A stretch of DNA of 51,185 bases from DATHBD01 sp035296325 (GTDB lineage: Bacteria; Actinomycetota; Actinomycetes; Mycobacteriales; Micromonosporaceae). Shown piece by piece: positions 34,578 to 43,275 of this stretch. The notes under the pieces were generated by a model. The model searched no databases and was not told where the DNA came from. It saw nothing but the letters and a program-made list of their open reading frames with translations. How positions within the stretch are numbered: the stretch's first letter is position 1; each line of letters starts with the position of its first letter. Location of the stretch: NCBI GenBank assembly GCA_035296325.1, contig DATHBD010000043.1, forward strand, positions 1 to 51,185, given 5' to 3'. The position numbers were made by a program, and so were the translations under genes.

Positions 34578-34808
34578 ATGACGATGTTGGTCGCTCTGAT
34601 TACCGCGCGGGCAGTTGCTGTGCTCGCCCCGACGCGGCTGGCAGCGACGGGGGTGCGCGATACCGGCATCTACGACGGGGGTACCACCCTCGATTTAGGT
34701 CGCCCAGGTTCGATGTGGCCGCTCCGCGCCTGCGGGGAGGGTGCAGACGCGGAGCGGGGCTATGGGCGTCCTCAGTCGGTACCGCGGGTACGTCGGCGGC
34801 GACGGTGA
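34578..34808 (+). CDS. Small open frame with hydrophobic N-terminus, doubtful
   Basis: A 76-residue frame begins MTMLVALITARAVAVLAPTRLAATG, then turns into Gly/Arg-rich sequence. A short hydrophobic start could be a membrane anchor. It overlaps the 3' end of the gene at 34772-35071. There is no convincing ribosome-binding site. The gap 34494-34771 holds nothing else I can support. Confidence 0.2.
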   Translation: MTMLVALITARAVAVLAPTRLAATGVRDTGIYDGGTTLDLGRPGSMWPLRACGEGADAERGYGRPQSVPRVRRRRR

Positions 34809-35071
34809 GGCCGTGCCCGGTGCGACGTCGCGCACGTCACCGGTGCGACCGGGGTGGGTTCGCGGATCGCGGTGAGCCGGTGCAGCGCCACCATGACGGT
34901 GGTGGTGACCAGCACGGCGGCCTGCCACCCACCCTGGTAGTAGGCCAGCCACCCGGCGCCGCCCGACACGAGCAGAACGACGAGCGTCCGCACATCGAAC
35001 AGCGACCGTTGCGGCTGATCGTCGCTGTCCGGGTATCCCGCCGGCGGCGGATTCGATAAGTTGGGGACCAT
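34772..35071 (-). CDS. Small membrane protein
   Basis: The 99-residue protein starts at ATG 35071 (MVPNLSNPPPAGYPDSDDQ) with aggaagg 9 bp upstream; a longer frame to 35143 lacks such support. The core has two hydrophobic segments (LVVLLVSGGAGWLAYYQGG, AAVLVTTTVMVALHRL) followed by a basic tail. Similar small DUF-type membrane proteins are common on actinomycete plasmids, but I cannot name one. A 13-bp hairpin lies in its leader. Confidence 0.6.
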   Translation of the reverse strand: MVPNLSNPPPAGYPDSDDQPQRSLFDVRTLVVLLVSGGAGWLAYYQGGWQAAVLVTTTVMVALHRLTAIREPTPVAPVTCATSHRARPHRRRRRTRGTD

Positions 35072-35109
35072 CGCTAGGGACCTTCCTGACTTGGGAACTG
35101 GCGATAGGA

Positions 35110-35141
35110 GGCGGTCGCGCCCGGGCCTGGGCGCGACCGCC
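35110..35141. repeat. Perfect 13-bp hairpin
   Basis: ggcggtcgcgccc (35110-35122) and gggcgcgaccgcc (35129-35141) pair perfectly around a 6-base loop (gggcct). It has no T-run on either side and sits in the leader of the leftward membrane gene, 39 bp before its start. It could act as attenuator or terminator. Confidence 0.65.
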
Positions 35142-35154
35142 ATTACTGCGGAAT

Positions 35155-35189
35155 CTCCAACGTCCGGCTTTGGACAGTTGACGTTGGAG
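35155..35189. repeat. 10-bp inverted repeat, likely operator
   Basis: ctccaacgtc (35155-35164) and gacgttggag (35180-35189) form a perfect inverted repeat over a 15-base spacer, between the divergent genes at 35071 and 35334. Confidence 0.5.
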
Positions 35190-35281
35190 CGTGGTGCTGC
35201 CGCCTAGCGTCTGTCACGGCAAGGACGGCCTACCGATATAGCCCGATGGCGTCCATGGATGTCCAGAGGGTTCCGGGAGTT

Positions 35282-35349
35282 GGGCGACAGGGGGATTCCG
35301 TGTCGCCCTGGCATGTGCTGATGACAGGAGACGATGCAAATGGGCGACA
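35282..35349. promoter_or_regulatory. Three GGGCGACA boxes at the 35334 start
   Basis: gggcgaca occurs at 35282-35289 and 35342-35349, and its complement tgtcgccc at 35301-35308. The first two arms form an inverted repeat; the last lies over the first codons of the gene. The arrangement suggests autoregulation by the HTH-like protein encoded there, or short iterons. Confidence 0.4.
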
Positions 35350-35774
35350 CTGAGGTCGGCCTGACCTTGATCGTGCGCGACGAGCCGGCAGCGCGAGCTG
35401 TCGCGCGGCAGCAATACCTTCAGCGGGTCCGTAAGGTGCTGGCCGAGCTGTGGCAGACCCACAGCTCGCTGCTCAAGCACTGCGCGCAGGAGCACCCCGC
35501 GATGCCGAAGGTCACCAAACAGACGTTCTCGAAGCGGTTGAAGAAGGTCGACTGGCCGATCGCCGAAACGATCATCCGGTGCGGCACGCACGGCGACGAG
35601 CCGCGACGGCAGCGCCTGCTGGCCGAGCTCGCTGGGCTGTACCAGGCCGCCGAAGGTGAGCCGCCGAAAGGCTACGACGGCGACGTCACCACCCCGACGA
35701 CCGTCGCCCCAGGCGACGACCCAGCCGAGCAGGTGCGACAGCTCCGCAGCCACCTCGAAGACCTCACCGCATAG
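35334..35774 (+). CDS. HTH-like N-terminal part of a coiled-coil protein, ended by TAG
   Basis: The protein starts at ATG 35334 after aggag (MQMGDTEVGLTLIVRDEPA). Residues about 25-90 (LQRVRKVLAELWQTHSSLLKH, TKQTFSKRLKKVDWPIAETII, RQRLLAELAGLYQAA) resemble the N-terminal DNA-binding part of actinomycete XRE-like proteins. It ends EQVRQLRSHLEDLTA, then TAG at 35772-35774. The next codons stay in frame (LTAKDDENDQLSQDVRA) and continue the same heptad pattern. The stop therefore most likely replaced a CAG codon in one longer gene. Confidence 0.7.
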   Translation: MQMGDTEVGLTLIVRDEPAARAVARQQYLQRVRKVLAELWQTHSSLLKHCAQEHPAMPKVTKQTFSKRLKKVDWPIAETIIRCGTHGDEPRRQRLLAELAGLYQAAEGEPPKGYDGDVTTPTTVAPGDDPAEQVRQLRSHLEDLTA

Positions 35775-37403
35775 TTGACCGCCAAGGACGACGAGAACGA
35801 CCAGCTCAGCCAGGACGTTCGCGCCCAGGCCGGCAACGCCGCAGCGTCGATGTCCGGTCTGCAAGCGATGACGCAGGCGTACACCTACCGTGGCAACGAG
35901 GTCCTCGCGCTGCAAGCCCAGGTCCACGACGTGCAAGTTCAGGCTGACAGCGCCGAACGACGACTAGCGACCGTGTGGGAGCGATACGCCCTGGCCAACG
36001 CCAGCATCGAAGGCCTGCTCGCCACCCGGTTGCACGATCCGGACTCCGCCCGCAACCCTGACCCGGGAAGTGACCACTGGCGGGTCAACCTCGCCGCCTC
36101 GGGCCCGGTCCGAGCCCTCGCCGTGTACCTGCGAACCTATGTGGAGCGATCCGGCCGCGACCTGAACGCCATCAGTCTCATCACCGGGCTCCGCCAGGAA
36201 CGCGTCAGCGCGCTGCTCCGTGCGCAGGAACCGTGCTTGATGAATGAGGCGATCGAGATCGGCAACGCCGCTGGAGCGCCGGACACCACCATCGTGCGCC
36301 TCTACGCCGCCACCCGCCCCGAGTGCGACGGTCATGGTCTGACCGCCCACACCGTCGACCCCGCATTCCTGGACATCGTCGCGCAGCTCGGCGACTCCGT
36401 CGCCGACCCCGAGGCGACCGTCGCCGCCGGATCGGGCGACCGTCGCCCCAGCTGGTTCGACCAGCCAACGCGAGAACTGCTGATCGTCGGCGACGCAGGC
36501 GACACCGAGCACGCCGACACCGGCGACGATTCCAGACCAGGCGGGCACGACGCCTTCCAGTCGCACGCCGACGAGACAACCTCCGATGGCCATCGTCACA
36601 CCCACGGCTCCCCCACCCACCACCAGCGTGGCAGGTACGTCGGCGTCGCCGCCGTACCAGGATCAATCCGGGCCGACGGCGCACGGCACCAGCAGCCCGA
36701 TCACCACCCCGACGAGGCAGCACCCGCGCCCACCCACGAATACGAGGCCGCGAGCAGCCCAAGCGACAGTCACCAAACGCCTGATGCCGCCCCGCCACCC
36801 GAAGACGACCGTCGCCAACACGCCGCCATGGCCGCGGCCTGGAGCCGTAAACGCCGCCTTGACGTTGCCCGACACCGAGTGCCCGAGCTGCGCAAGTATC
36901 ACTGTGGGATCGCGATAATAGGCGTGTTTCTTGGAATGCTCCTGGCGTACGGCTGCCACCTTGGCATCCCGACGCGGGTCGCCGCGTCCGTCGCCTACCT
37001 GATCACCGTGATCCTCGCCGCGACCGCCCACTGGGGCGGTCGGAGTCTGGAAGACCAAGCAGTCGACAAGGTTCGCTCCGGATCCGGCCTTGCATGCTCG
37101 GGGCAGCCAACGCCGAACGGTCCGTCGCTCGGCGAGCAACTCGCCGCCTACGACGATCCGACCCGACTGTCGGGACCACCGCCCTTCCCAGCACGGCCGT
37201 GGGCCGACCCCGCACCGGGCGACCCAGCACCACCGTGGCAGCCCGCGACGCCTCCGGCGTACCCCGGGTACCCGCCCTCCTCGACCGACGGGCCGCCCCT
37301 CCCCGCGTCCGATTACGCCCCGTACCCCGCGTACGGATACGGCTACGTCCCAGACAGAAGGACCGAGGCGCCGACGTACGGCAACATCGGGGCCGCCGCG
37401 TAG
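35775..37403 (+). CDS. Coiled-coil/membrane C-terminal part of the same protein
   Basis: The frame continues without shift from the TAG. It begins with coiled coil (AKDDENDQLSQDVRAQ, VHDVQVQADSAERRLATVWERY). An HTH-like region follows (GRDLNAISLITGLRQERVSALL), then a His/Asp/Gly-rich linker, then two hydrophobic segments (CGIAIIGVFLGMLLAYGC, VAASVAYLITVILAATAHW). It ends with a Pro/Tyr-rich tail (PAYPGYPPSS, YAPYPAYGYGYVP). TTG at 35775 could start it, but the ribosome-binding site is poor. Function unknown; a membrane-anchored regulator or plasmid-maintenance protein is possible. Confidence 0.65.
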   Translation: MTAKDDENDQLSQDVRAQAGNAAASMSGLQAMTQAYTYRGNEVLALQAQVHDVQVQADSAERRLATVWERYALANASIEGLLATRLHDPDSARNPDPGSDHWRVNLAASGPVRALAVYLRTYVERSGRDLNAISLITGLRQERVSALLRAQEPCLMNEAIEIGNAAGAPDTTIVRLYAATRPECDGHGLTAHTVDPAFLDIVAQLGDSVADPEATVAAGSGDRRPSWFDQPTRELLIVGDAGDTEHADTGDDSRPGGHDAFQSHADETTSDGHRHTHGSPTHHQRGRYVGVAAVPGSIRADGARHQQPDHHPDEAAPAPTHEYEAASSPSDSHQTPDAAPPPEDDRRQHAAMAAAWSRKRRLDVARHRVPELRKYHCGIAIIGVFLGMLLAYGCHLGIPTRVAASVAYLITVILAATAHWGGRSLEDQAVDKVRSGSGLACSGQPTPNGPSLGEQLAAYDDPTRLSGPPPFPARPWADPAPGDPAPPWQPATPPAYPGYPPSSTDGPPLPASDYAPYPAYGYGYVPDRRTEAPTYGNIGAAA

Positions 37404-37827
37404 GGTTGGGGAGGATACACGCGTAGCGGTCGTCGCCAGCGATACCCGGCTTCCACGTCGCGGGCCTCTGACGCGGCGACCGCCGGTGATCAGCGCGAGT
37501 GCCGCCGACCCGGCCGCCGCAGGAGGGTGCTACAGCGCACTTCCCAGTACCGTCGGTTTGCCACGGCGCCGTACGAGCCGACCCGGTCTCCTCCCAGACG
37601 TCGCGGCGGTGCGTGGTTCGCTCCCCCACCGTCCCGCCCAGGTCGAAGGTAGACGTCGCCTAGGGGAACGTCCCGGGTCGGCGCGAACACCACCTACTGT
37701 CGGCTTGCGGACATGGGACTGGGGAGCTCTCTCCACGCTCGGTAGTCGATGCGAGCCTTGCTGCATGCTCCTCCGGCCGCGGATTGACACGCGACCCACG
37801 ACCAGCCGCTGACCGGCGGCCACCGCC
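37404..37827. other. Non-coding gap at the end of the conjugation operon
   Basis: These 424 bases lie between the convergent ends of the coiled-coil gene and the conjugation operon. The frames present are low-complexity, and no strong hairpin, tRNA or repeat is seen. Confidence 0.45.
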
Positions 37828-38100
37828 TTATTCATCTCCGACGGGTCGCAGGAGGGTCGGGTTGGACCACTGGGAGTGTCGATCGAGTTTGGTGATGGTG
37901 GGCTCGTCGGTGATGAGAAGCCAGGTGTGGGTGTGGGCGATCCACCAGTGGTTGCGGTATCGGGCGATGTCGGTGATGACGTTGGACAGTGGTGTGGCGT
38001 CGCCGCTGTCGTAGGCCGCGCGGATCTCGGCGTAGCTGATTTCGAGCGGCACACGGTCGACGTTGCGGTCGGCAGTGGGTACGCGCGCTGGTTTGGCCAT
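37828..38100 (-). CDS. Hypothetical small protein, last gene of the conjugation operon
   Basis: The 90-residue protein starts MAKPARVPTADRNVDRVPL and has ISYAEIRAAYDSGDATPLSNVITDIARYRNHWWIAHTHTWLL. The WWxAHxHxW stretch echoes the DQWWTTDPHGDGW part of the protein at 39090-39917, so the two may share a domain. It follows the DnaB-N-like gene by 15 bp. Confidence 0.65.
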   Translation of the reverse strand: MAKPARVPTADRNVDRVPLEISYAEIRAAYDSGDATPLSNVITDIARYRNHWWIAHTHTWLLITDEPTITKLDRHSQWSNPTLLRPVGDE

Positions 38101-38115
38101 GGCTCGCCTCCCCGG

Positions 38116-39090
38116 TTACCGGTCGATCCGGGGGGTGGGCTGGTTGGTGGTGGGTGGTGCTGGTGGGTGCAGGTTGGGTCGGAGTCCTGCGGTGGGTTGC
38201 TGGGTCGAGGCTGGGCCGGTGTGGGTGGGGTTGAGGGCGTTGAGGCGTCCGGTGAGGGAGGCGCGGATGTCGTCGGCGATGAGGTCGCGGCCGGTTTCTA
38301 TGGCGCTGCGGGTGGTTCGGGTGGTCGCGAGTCGGTGCAGGACGGCGAAGTCGGGCTCCGCGGGCGGGTCGGGTGTGACCGGCACGAGGGCGCGGATGCG
38401 GGCCATTTCCCAGCACACGGTGACTTCGTCGACGGGTTCGCCGTCGTAGCTGAGGCGCACCAGAGTTTCGAAGATTTGTCGTCGTTGCCCGCTGGTGAAG
38501 GTGTCGCGGTGGACGAAGATCGCGATGTCGGTCGCCTGTTCGGGGTGTTGCAGGAGGTCGGCGAGGAGGTGTTCCTCCATGGTGATCCGCCAGGGGTCGG
38601 CCTGCGGGGCCTGGGCGGGTCCGGGTTTGGTGGTGTCGAGGGTGTGGAAGGCGGCGTAGACCTCGGATTGTCGGGCGAGGGCGTCGGCGAGTTTGGTGAG
38701 GTGGGTCTGGCCGTCGACGTCGATGGTGTAGGCCGCGGCGGCGGTGATGCGTTCGGCGTGTTCGGCGACGTCGCGGCGGAACCCGGCGGCTTGGACCATG
38801 CGGGCGTAGGCGGCGGCGTGGGCGGGTTCGGGGCATTGGTCGCGGACGTCGGCGAGCCAGTCGGTGTCGATGCCACGATCTGCGACGCGGAAGGCGACGG
38901 CGGCGGTGAGGTCGGTGCCGGTGAGGTCGGGTTGGGTGTGGCGGAGGTCGGTGATGACGTCGAACAGGGTGGCGTGGACTCGGTCGGCGAAGTCTTCGAC
39001 GCGCAGGTATCGCAGTTCGGTGGGGGGGGGTTGGTCGGCGAGGAGCGCGCCGATGAGGGCGAGTTCGGCTTGCTGGGTGAGGGAGGGCAT
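38116..39090 (-). CDS. Replicative-helicase (DnaB) N-domain-like protein
   Basis: The 324-residue protein starts at ATG 39090 (MPSLTQQAELALIGALLADQ). The opening resembles the DnaB N-terminal domain: QQAELALIGALL, DQPPPTELRYLRVEDFADRVHATLFDVITDL, which in DnaB reads EAEQSVLGALLLD and FYRPAHRxIF. A second similar stretch is at about residues 185-240 (MEEHLLADLLQHPEQ, FTSGQRRQIFETLVRLSYDGEPVDEVTV). No Walker A is present, so it is not a helicase. It is a good candidate for an accessory replication factor. Confidence 0.7.
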   Translation of the reverse strand: MPSLTQQAELALIGALLADQPPPTELRYLRVEDFADRVHATLFDVITDLRHTQPDLTGTDLTAAVAFRVADRGIDTDWLADVRDQCPEPAHAAAYARMVQAAGFRRDVAEHAERITAAAAYTIDVDGQTHLTKLADALARQSEVYAAFHTLDTTKPGPAQAPQADPWRITMEEHLLADLLQHPEQATDIAIFVHRDTFTSGQRRQIFETLVRLSYDGEPVDEVTVCWEMARIRALVPVTPDPPAEPDFAVLHRLATTRTTRSAIETGRDLIADDIRASLTGRLNALNPTHTGPASTQQPTAGLRPNLHPPAPPTTNQPTPRIDR

Positions 39091-39917
39091 CAGCGGTTCC
39101 TGCCTTCCATGGCTGTGCGTCGGGCTTGCTCGGCGGTGACGGCGGCGTCGGCGGCGGCCATCCGGTCGGCGGCTTGGTCGAGTTCGGTGCTGAAGACGGG
39201 GTCGGTGACGGGGATCCACCCGTCGCCGTGTGGGTCGGTGGTCCACCACTGGTCTTGGTAGTGGACGTAGTCGGCGATTTGTTGGCCGAGCAGTCGGGCG
39301 TCGCCGCGGTGCAGCGCGTCGTGGATCATGGCGTCTCCGATCTGGTCGTCGTTGCCGCGTGCGGGTTTGCCCTGCGGGCTGGTGGCGATGAGCGCGGCGG
39401 GGACGGCGGCGAGGGGGTCGGCGCCGAGCCAGCTCGCGCGTAGGTCGGCGTCGGCTGCGGCGAGGGCGTGTGGGGTTTTGTGCCCGGCGCGGCAGCCGGC
39501 GGCGTAGGTGGTGGTGGCGGCGTGTACGACGTGGCGCAGTTCGGCGTGCCAGTAGCGGGCGGCTTGGCCGGAGGGCTCTGCCGCGGTGTAGATCTCGGTG
39601 CGCCAGGCTTTGAGGGCGGCGAGTTCTTCGACGAGTCCGGGGTGTTGGGGCCAGCAGTGCGGGAGTCGGTGTTCGACGGCGAGTTCGTAGCGGTCGTGCA
39701 GCCAGATGACCCATTCCACAAGTTCGATCCAGGAGGCTTTGCGGTCGGTGGGGGTCATGGCGTGCCATTCCCGCATGGTCCCGACCTGGGTGCCGCCGCG
39801 CCTGGCCGTGCCGCCGGGACGGGCTGAGCCGATGCGCCGGGTGCGTGGGGTCGTGGGGGTGGTGGTGCGGGGGCCGGGGCGGAGCCGGGCGACGGGTGGG
39901 TGGTCGTGGTCAGGCAT
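39090..39917 (-). CDS. DUF4913-like protein
   Basis: The 275-residue protein has a disordered N-terminus of about 55 residues. A core follows: WIELVEWVIWLHDRYELAVEHRLPHCWPQHPGLVEELAALKAWRTEIY, a pattern I associate with DUF4913 proteins in actinomycete conjugative elements. The C-terminal half has ATTTYAAGCRAGHKTPHALAAADADLRASWLG and a DQWWTTDPHGDGW segment. It overlaps both neighbours by a few bases, showing tight coupling. Its function is unknown; DUF4913 genes typically sit beside VirD4-like genes. Confidence 0.75.
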   Translation of the reverse strand: MPDHDHPPVARLRPGPRTTTPTTPRTRRIGSARPGGTARRGGTQVGTMREWHAMTPTDRKASWIELVEWVIWLHDRYELAVEHRLPHCWPQHPGLVEELAALKAWRTEIYTAAEPSGQAARYWHAELRHVVHAATTTYAAGCRAGHKTPHALAAADADLRASWLGADPLAAVPAALIATSPQGKPARGNDDQIGDAMIHDALHRGDARLLGQQIADYVHYQDQWWTTDPHGDGWIPVTDPVFSTELDQAADRMAAADAAVTAEQARRTAMEGRNR

Positions 39918-41700
39918 GGTCGGCTCCGGCGTGGGCGAGGGCGGCTTGGGTGTCGGTGACGCTGTGGGCGTACTCGGCGGCGTGGGCGGATTCGTAGTGC
40001 CGGGCCATTGAGGCGAGCAGGACTGGTGTGGTGGCGTGCACGATGAGGGCTTGGCGGTGCTCCTCCGACAGGGTCCGGACCTGGTCGGGGGCGAGGGTTT
40101 TCCGGTCGGTGAGGTTGGCCTGCATGGTGTGGCCGTGTTGTTCGCTGTGGGTCCAGGAGTGGACGGTTTCGCGGTACTCGCCGGCGAGTTTGGAGAATTC
40201 GGCGAGTTCCTCGCCGGAGAGCCCGCCGAGGGCGATTTTGGTGGTGGCGGCGGCCCAGAGCATGTCGGCGCCGTCGCGGCCCCACCGGCGTCGGGCCTGG
40301 GCCATGTCCTGGAGGACCGCGACGACGAAGATCCCGGACCCGGCGGCGTAGGACATGAGGCTGGGCAGGGCGGGCAGCGGGGCGACGTTGGCGACCTCGT
40401 CGAGGATCAACGCCAGGGGTGGGTCCATCCGGCCGGCCGGGGTGCGGTCACCGAGGCGGCGGGCGACGATGGTGAGTTCGTCGACGAACGCGGAGATCAG
40501 CGGGGCGAGGTCGCCGGCCTGTTTCTCGTCGACGATCAGGTACATCGTGCCGGATTGTTGCAGGAACGCATCGAGGTCGACGCCGTCGCCGGGTGGTGGG
40601 CAGAACACGTCGCGGGCGGCGTCGGACAGCAGCGGCGCGACCGCGGTCAACACGGTGGTCCACATGTTGGAGCGGGTCTCGGCGGGTGAGCGGTAGATGT
40701 TGTCGAGCATTTCCGCGACGCCGGGTGCGGCGCCGGGGGCTCTGGCCAGGAGGTGGATGGGTTCGTCGTCGGACTCGGACAGGGCCCAGCGCAGCACGTC
40801 GGACATGGCGCGGCCGGTCAGTGCGGCGGTGTGCAGCCACGCGGCGAGGAGGTTGGTGGCGGTGAGTCCGAAGAACCCGGCGTTGGTGGAGTCCGACGCC
40901 CCGGTTTCGGGTTTGCCGACGGCGACCATGACGTCGGCGCGTTCGCGGGCCTTGTCGAAGCGTTGGCAGCCGCTCGTCGGGGACCAGCGCAGCGGGTGCG
41001 GCCATCGGGTGCCGGCCAGGTCCATGACCGCGACGGGTCCGCGGTTGGCGCGGATGGTCATGGTGTTGAGGACGACGTCGCGGCGTACCGAGGTGACCAG
41101 GGCGGCGCCTGGCCAGGCGCGCAGCCACGGGATGATGACCTGCGACGTTTTGCCTTGGCGGGGTGCGGCGAGCAGGAGCACGCTGTTGGCGATCGGCAGC
41201 CACAGCCGTCGCCGTCCCACCGTGCCGAGGTTGAGCGCGACGTCGGCGATGGCCGGCTTGGCCAGGCCGGGTCGTAGCCGCGCGTGCTGGGCGAGGACGG
41301 CGCGTTCGCCGAGGGCGCGGCGGATCTGGCGGCCCGACGCGAACCCGCGGTGCTGGCGCCCGTCATCGACGTGCCGCCAGATCACGACGAGCAGCGTCGC
41401 GGTGGCGGCGAGCAGCAGGACGGTGGTGATGGCGAACCCGACCGGGCCGGGCAGGTCTGGCTGGGCCGCGGCGGGCCACGCCTGGCGGGGGTCGTGCAGG
41501 TGGTGCGGGAGCTGGCCGATGATGTGGCCGGTGTCGCTCACGTTGGTCGCCGGCCACGCGGCGCGGAACAGCAGGCCGGCGAGCTGCCCGGTCAGCCACA
41601 CGCCGACTATCGATGTCGCGGTGAGGGTGATGACGGCGGCGAGGAGGTAGTCCGCCGGGGAGTTCAGCAGGGGCCGCCGAACCATGGTGTGGTCAGCCAC
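39910..41700 (-). CDS. Type IV coupling protein, VirD4/TraG-like
   Basis: The 596-residue protein has two N-terminal hydrophobic spans (YLLAAVITLTATSIVGVWL, GFAITTVLLLAATATLLVVIW). Walker A is LLAAPRQGKTSQVIIPWL (GKT/S) and Walker B PLALILDEVANVAPLPALPSLM, followed by GIFVVAVLQDMAQARRRWG, the sensor region of VirD4/TraG ATPases. It would link the relaxosome to the transfer channel. Its start (GTG 41700) lies 60 bp after the VirB4-like gene ends. Confidence 0.93.
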   Translation of the reverse strand: MADHTMVRRPLLNSPADYLLAAVITLTATSIVGVWLTGQLAGLLFRAAWPATNVSDTGHIIGQLPHHLHDPRQAWPAAAQPDLPGPVGFAITTVLLLAATATLLVVIWRHVDDGRQHRGFASGRQIRRALGERAVLAQHARLRPGLAKPAIADVALNLGTVGRRRLWLPIANSVLLLAAPRQGKTSQVIIPWLRAWPGAALVTSVRRDVVLNTMTIRANRGPVAVMDLAGTRWPHPLRWSPTSGCQRFDKARERADVMVAVGKPETGASDSTNAGFFGLTATNLLAAWLHTAALTGRAMSDVLRWALSESDDEPIHLLARAPGAAPGVAEMLDNIYRSPAETRSNMWTTVLTAVAPLLSDAARDVFCPPPGDGVDLDAFLQQSGTMYLIVDEKQAGDLAPLISAFVDELTIVARRLGDRTPAGRMDPPLALILDEVANVAPLPALPSLMSYAAGSGIFVVAVLQDMAQARRRWGRDGADMLWAAATTKIALGGLSGEELAEFSKLAGEYRETVHSWTHSEQHGHTMQANLTDRKTLAPDQVRTLSEEHRQALIVHATTPVLLASMARHYESAHAAEYAHSVTDTQAALAHAGADHA

Positions 41701-41760
41701 CGCCCATCCCCTCCCCCACCGTCGGTCCGTCGCCGATCTGCAGGCCGGGGACCGCGGTGG

Positions 41761-43272
41761 TCAGGCCGGCGGTGGGATGAGGGCCATCCGTTCGTTGGTG
41801 TAGAACAGGCGCCGCTCCACCGGGTGCAGCACGGTCTGCACGACGTGGGAGGCGCGGCGGCCGATCTTCCAGATCGCCCGGCCGACCTGCTCACCGGACC
41901 ACGACGCGATGTGGGCGCATTCGGTGTCGGTCAGGCCGATCGCGTCGCGGGTCATCGCGAGGGGTTCGGTGTCCTGGTGCAGACAGATCCGCACGTCGCA
42001 GGAGGCGATCAGGTTACGGGCGATCGCGACCTCGGCCGAGCCTTGCGCGCCGACGGCTTCGAAGTCGGCGAGGCGGTGGGTGGACAGGATCTGGATGGTG
42101 CCGTGCGCGCGGGACAGCCGCAGATCCGAGTCGATCTTCCGGATCATCGCCGGGATCCGCATGGACCGCCACAGTTCGTCGCGCACGACGAGGCGGACCG
42201 GGCCGTCGGGTTCGTCGATGGCGGCCTGCCCCCACGACGACACACATGCCAGGGTCATCGCGACGGTGTCGTCACCGCGCCCGTCCAACCGCGACAGGTC
42301 CACGGTTTGGATCGGGGCGTCGAAGTCCATCCGCACCGTGGTGGGCCCGTCGAACAACCCCGACAGCGACCCCTGCACCATGTTGCCCAGCGCGTCCGCG
42401 GCGGGGCGGATCATCTCCCGCAGCTCGGCGGGGTCGTCACCGCGGATCCGCATGTCATGCGCCATCTCCGGCAGCGGGTCACGCAGCAGCGCCCACACCT
42501 GCGGGATGGTCGGGTCCTGCAGCTGGTGGCGGCGGGCGCCTCCGCCGGCGGCGTGGTGGATCGCCAGGGAGATGGCCGCTTCCTCGGTCGGTGTCAGTTC
42601 CCGGCCCAGCCGCACCACGAGCAGGGAGGCGAGCAGGGTGATCCGGCGGCGGTGGACCTCGTCGAGGCGTTCGCGGAGGCGATGCTCGTCGGCGGGCAGG
42701 TTACGACCGAGTGGGCCGGCGTCGAGCGGGTTGAGACGGGCCGGCAACCCGGGACCGAGCTCGACCGGGGCGACGCCCAGCGCCCGCGCCAGGGGTGCGT
42801 ACTCGTTTTTCAGGTCACCGGGGATGAACATCCGCACGCCGTAGGCCATGAGGCGGTGACCGATGGCCTTGATCGTGGCGGACTTCCCTGCGCCGGGGAT
42901 GCCGGTGACGATGATGTTCGGGTTGGTGATCAGCCCGCGGTGCAGCCATTCCAGCGGGTGGCAGGAGAACGCCCCACCGGAGAGCGTGTCAACGCCGATG
43001 TACGCGCCGACCGGTGGCAACGACGCCCCGTACAGCCACGGGTACAACCCCTGCACCTGCGCGGTCGAGCCACGGAACGTCGGGATCCGAGGTTGCAGCG
43101 GGGCCCGGCCGGAGAACGGGCGCGGGTAGCCACGCCTCGGCGGGACCCGGTGCGTGTCGGTGCGCGCCTGCCGCGGCGGTTTCGGCGCCCTGCCCGGCTT
43201 CGATGCGCCGGTGACCGGGGTGAGGATGTCGCCGAGATCGGCGACGGGCAGCTCCTCACGACGTCGGAACAT
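41761..43272 (-). CDS. VirB4-like conjugation ATPase
   Basis: The 503-residue protein has GIPGAGKSATIKAIGHRL (Walker A) and then VRMFIPGDLKNEYAPLARALG, followed by VRLVVRDELWRSMRIPAMIRKIDSDLRLSRAHG (Walker B-like D/E) and IQILSTHRLADFEAVG. This is the TraC/VirB4 ATPase layout in SCO6880-type actinomycete systems. It lacks the long N-terminal part of proteobacterial VirB4; here that role is probably taken by the preceding SCO6880-like gene. It follows that gene by 3 bp. Confidence 0.92.
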   Translation of the reverse strand: MFRRREELPVADLGDILTPVTGASKPGRAPKPPRQARTDTHRVPPRRGYPRPFSGRAPLQPRIPTFRGSTAQVQGLYPWLYGASLPPVGAYIGVDTLSGGAFSCHPLEWLHRGLITNPNIIVTGIPGAGKSATIKAIGHRLMAYGVRMFIPGDLKNEYAPLARALGVAPVELGPGLPARLNPLDAGPLGRNLPADEHRLRERLDEVHRRRITLLASLLVVRLGRELTPTEEAAISLAIHHAAGGGARRHQLQDPTIPQVWALLRDPLPEMAHDMRIRGDDPAELREMIRPAADALGNMVQGSLSGLFDGPTTVRMDFDAPIQTVDLSRLDGRGDDTVAMTLACVSSWGQAAIDEPDGPVRLVVRDELWRSMRIPAMIRKIDSDLRLSRAHGTIQILSTHRLADFEAVGAQGSAEVAIARNLIASCDVRICLHQDTEPLAMTRDAIGLTDTECAHIASWSGEQVGRAIWKIGRRASHVVQTVLHPVERRLFYTNERMALIPPPA

Positions 43273-43275
43273 GGG

